Source: Chitinophaga sp. S165 (GTDB taxonomy: Bacteria > Bacteroidota > Bacteroidia > Chitinophagales > Chitinophagaceae). Taken from it: a stretch of 64,000 bases of DNA. Shown piece by piece: positions 62,214 to 64,000 of this stretch. The stretch covers positions 478,390 to 542,389 of the forward strand of contig NZ_QGTG01000001.1 of NCBI RefSeq assembly GCF_003182155.1. The letters are read 5' to 3'. Below the pieces are notes generated by a model, which worked only from the letters and a program-made list of their open reading frames with translations, searched no databases and was not told where the DNA came from. Position numbers and translations under genes: made by a program. Within the stretch, counting starts at the first letter, position 1. Each line of letters starts with the position of its first letter.

Positions 62214-64000
62214 ATGGGCAGGGGCGAACATATTATCCGTAAGTGGACATTTGATGTGCAATATGCAGATAAGGAATCTGCCAGGTCTTTACAGGATAAA
62301 TTCAGTAGTCTGTTCAATCTTCATTTGACTGCCGCAGCTGAAAGTGTAATAGACAAAGTATTATTATCAACGGAAAGCGTCTGGATACAGGAACTGGAAA
62401 TTGATCTGGGAGAATTACCCTATACCAATTTTGAGCAGGACATCATCCGTTTATTGCCAGAGGCGCTGGAGAAGGCATTACGGGAGAAGATAGACAAAGC
62501 CGATCAGCATAATACTGCTGGTGAAGGACTATACTTTCATAACGAGACTGCACGTCAATATGCTTTGCTGGCACATTACCTGCGTACAGGCAGTATGCCC
62601 TGGTGGTCGCAGGCAGCAGACGGTGATCAGCTGGAAACGATATTACTGGCGCTGATAGCGGAAGACCCTTCCCGTTTTGCGGCATTCATTACGGAGATCG
62701 CGCAGCAGGATTATATCCTGAAACGTATTGCCTGGCATTTTTCCCGGGAGGTGGTACAACAGATCATCACTTCACTGGAAGAGGCACAGGCTACCTTCAT
62801 TCTAGGATACATCACGGGTGTTATTACCCTTCACAATAAGCAACCTGTGATACAGAATGCCCGGAGTGAGTTTGAGCGTGCTGTGTGGCTGTTCGTACTG
62901 ACCTATCTTGTTACCGACAACAGTGGTCAGTTCAACAGGAAACAGTTCATCCGCCGTAACCTTGAAAGACTGGCGCGTCACTTCAACGTTGATTATTTTC
63001 ACCTGCTATATATTTTTCGTAAGGCGATAGATGCTTATCGCCAGTACATCCCTTCTGACTCTTTCGTAACCTTCATCCAGGTATTGTATGAAGAGAATGA
63101 AGCGGCGGGCTTACATACACAGAGCGGGCAATCACTGGTGGTCATGCCGCACGATGCGTATGAGAACGTGATCGCGCCCCGTTTACTGCCCTTACCTGGC
63201 GGTATGCATTCTGACCTGCCGTTACCTTTATTGTGGATCAATTACGACACGATCGTCAGTAAAGAAGACCGTGAAGAGGTGTGGCAACAGGCGGTGGTAT
63301 TGTTCCGTGCGTTTATTACCGGTCAGCCTTTGCCGGTATGGTTCAGCAGATTGCAAACGGGAAGACAGGAAATACTCTTAAGGCAAGCGGTGATCCTGCT
63401 GTTCAGAAAGCGGCCGCTGGTACTTGCAGCGATGTGGGAACATCCGGTAAATAATCTGCAGGCGCGCCTGGAGGTGCACCGCTTGTTTGACAGACCGGTT
63501 ACCCCGTTGGAAGAGAATATCCGTAAACAATTACAGGTCTATGCAGAGCAGGATACCTTGCAGTTCCTGCAACAGGCATTACCACACACTTTTATACAAC
63601 ACCGGAACAGCTTCCGCGAGATCTGGCTGCAATACCAGCAACGATCGCATCCGGAGAGGATGGCTTTTTACCGGAGCGTACTGGCACCGGTAGCAGTATT
63701 ACAACAAGTAGCCTTGCATACTACAGAAGATGATTTCTGGCACATGATGCGCGATGCGCTTCCACTGTTGTGGGGCAACCATACAATTACAGCGCTGAAG
63801 GAATGGCAGGGCCTTATGGAAAGCCTGCTTACGGATAACCTGGAGCGTGAACATATCCGTTTGCTGTTCAGAAGGTTTAATTTGTTATGGCTGTCAGGTA
63901 AGTTACTGATCAATAACAGTGATGACTATATTAACAGCCTGGCGAAGTATATCGGGAGTTATAATGAGACGACCATGCATAAACTGCTGAAGGCGATCGT
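62214..64000 (+). CDS. eCIS tape-measure protein (Pvc14-like), cut by window end
   Basis: ATG at 62214 directly after the previous stop; open to the right edge (at least 595 residues). N-terminus HIIRKWTFDVQYADKESARS with SSLFN and ELEIDLGELPY, then long helical stretches, matches the contractile-injection-system tape-measure family (CIS_TMP). It sets tube length and occupies the tube lumen. The ATPase (Pvc15) and cargo would be further right. Confidence 0.85.
   Translation, partial: MGRGEHIIRKWTFDVQYADKESARSLQDKFSSLFNLHLTAAAESVIDKVLLSTESVWIQELEIDLGELPYTNFEQDIIRLLPEALEKALREKIDKADQHNTAGEGLYFHNETARQYALLAHYLRTGSMPWWSQAADGDQLETILLALIAEDPSRFAAFITEIAQQDYILKRIAWHFSREVVQQIITSLEEAQATFILGYITGVITLHNKQPVIQNARSEFERAVWLFVLTYLVTDNSGQFNRKQFIRRNLERLARHFNVDYFHLLYIFRKAIDAYRQYIPSDSFVTFIQVLYEENEAAGLHTQSGQSLVVMPHDAYENVIAPRLLPLPGGMHSDLPLPLLWINYDTIVSKEDREEVWQQAVVLFRAFITGQPLPVWFSRLQTGRQEILLRQAVILLFRKRPLVLAAMWEHPVNNLQARLEVHRLFDRPVTPLEENIRKQLQVYAEQDTLQFLQQALPHTFIQHRNSFREIWLQYQQRSHPERMAFYRSVLAPVAVLQQVALHTTEDDFWHMMRDALPLLWGNHTITALKEWQGLMESLLTDNLEREHIRLLFRRFNLLWLSGKLLINNSDDYINSLAKYIGSYNETTMHKLLKAI

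Noticed and set aside
1..64000. CRISPR array, rRNA operon or insertion sequence
   Set aside because: No regularly spaced repeats, rRNA-like stretches or transposase frames with inverted repeats were seen.
47532..64000. Type VI secretion system or prophage tail
   Set aside because: No TssJLM membrane complex or T6SS ClpV, and no capsid, terminase or lysis genes; the DUF4255 cap, DUF5908, LysM protein and CIS tape measure point to an eCIS.

Overview
The window looks like chromosomal DNA of a Bacteroidota bacterium, most likely family Chitinophagaceae (a Chitinophaga-like organism). Upstream of several genes I see the Bacteroidota promoter form (TTTG about 20-23 bases before TAnnTTTG). The gene content fits too: a giant secreted Ig/PKD-like surface protein, TonB-dependent receptor, LytS/LytTR pairs, lipoproteins and a Bacteroidetes-type contractile injection cluster. 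No rRNA, CRISPR array, insertion sequence or integrase was seen. The genus is inferred from overall style, not from a marker comparison.

Layout. 1-3.2 kb: N-terminal part of a very large exported repeat protein, leaving the window on the left. 3.6-9.3 kb: core genes rpmI-rplT, ispE, a DUF151 nuclease-like protein, etfBA, a TPR protein and tilS. 9.3-14.1 kb: a stressosome-type signalling module read right to left: RsbR, RsbS, RsbT, an RsbT-SpoIIE phosphatase fusion, a PAS histidine kinase with a degenerate RsbT-like N-terminus, and a single-domain response regulator. 14.2-15.8 kb: rhomboid protease, rlmH and two tandem tRNA-Arg(ACG) genes. 15.9-24.7 kb: a block between the second and a third, almost identical tRNA-Arg(ACG) gene: AraC regulator, cytochrome b561-like protein, sufBCD, pyruvate kinase, dxr and a GntR regulator. 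25-30.4 kb: methyltransferase, alpha/beta hydrolase, DinB-like protein, a hydrolase remnant, a lipoprotein and an unknown protein. 31-37.3 kb: a small His/Cys-rich membrane protein, an ABC ATPase, a TonB-dependent receptor and two ABC-2 type permeases. 37.3-47.2 kb: outer-membrane beta-barrels, a LytS/LytTR pair with a likely operator, a SnoaL-like protein, an MFS efflux protein, a PepSY-like protein and a large GH18-like protein that has lost its catalytic residues.

47.5-64 kb: the most striking region, an extracellular contractile injection system (eCIS, the Pvc/Afp/MAC/AlgoCIS family) in one tightly spaced operon. The order is DUF4255 cap (Pvc16-like), unknown, sheath, tube, second tube/adaptor protein, DUF5908 small protein, LysM baseplate protein, VgrG-like spike, PAAR tip, gp25-like wedge, large baseplate protein (Pvc11-like), fibre/adhesin-like protein, second large baseplate protein (Pvc12-like) and the start of a tape-measure protein (Pvc14-like). 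The AAA+ ATPase (Pvc15) and any cargo are not in the window and would be expected to the right. Two cluster proteins (48119-48931 and 58656-59441) have no clear assignment; they and the divergent GH18-like membrane protein are the best candidates for undescribed function.
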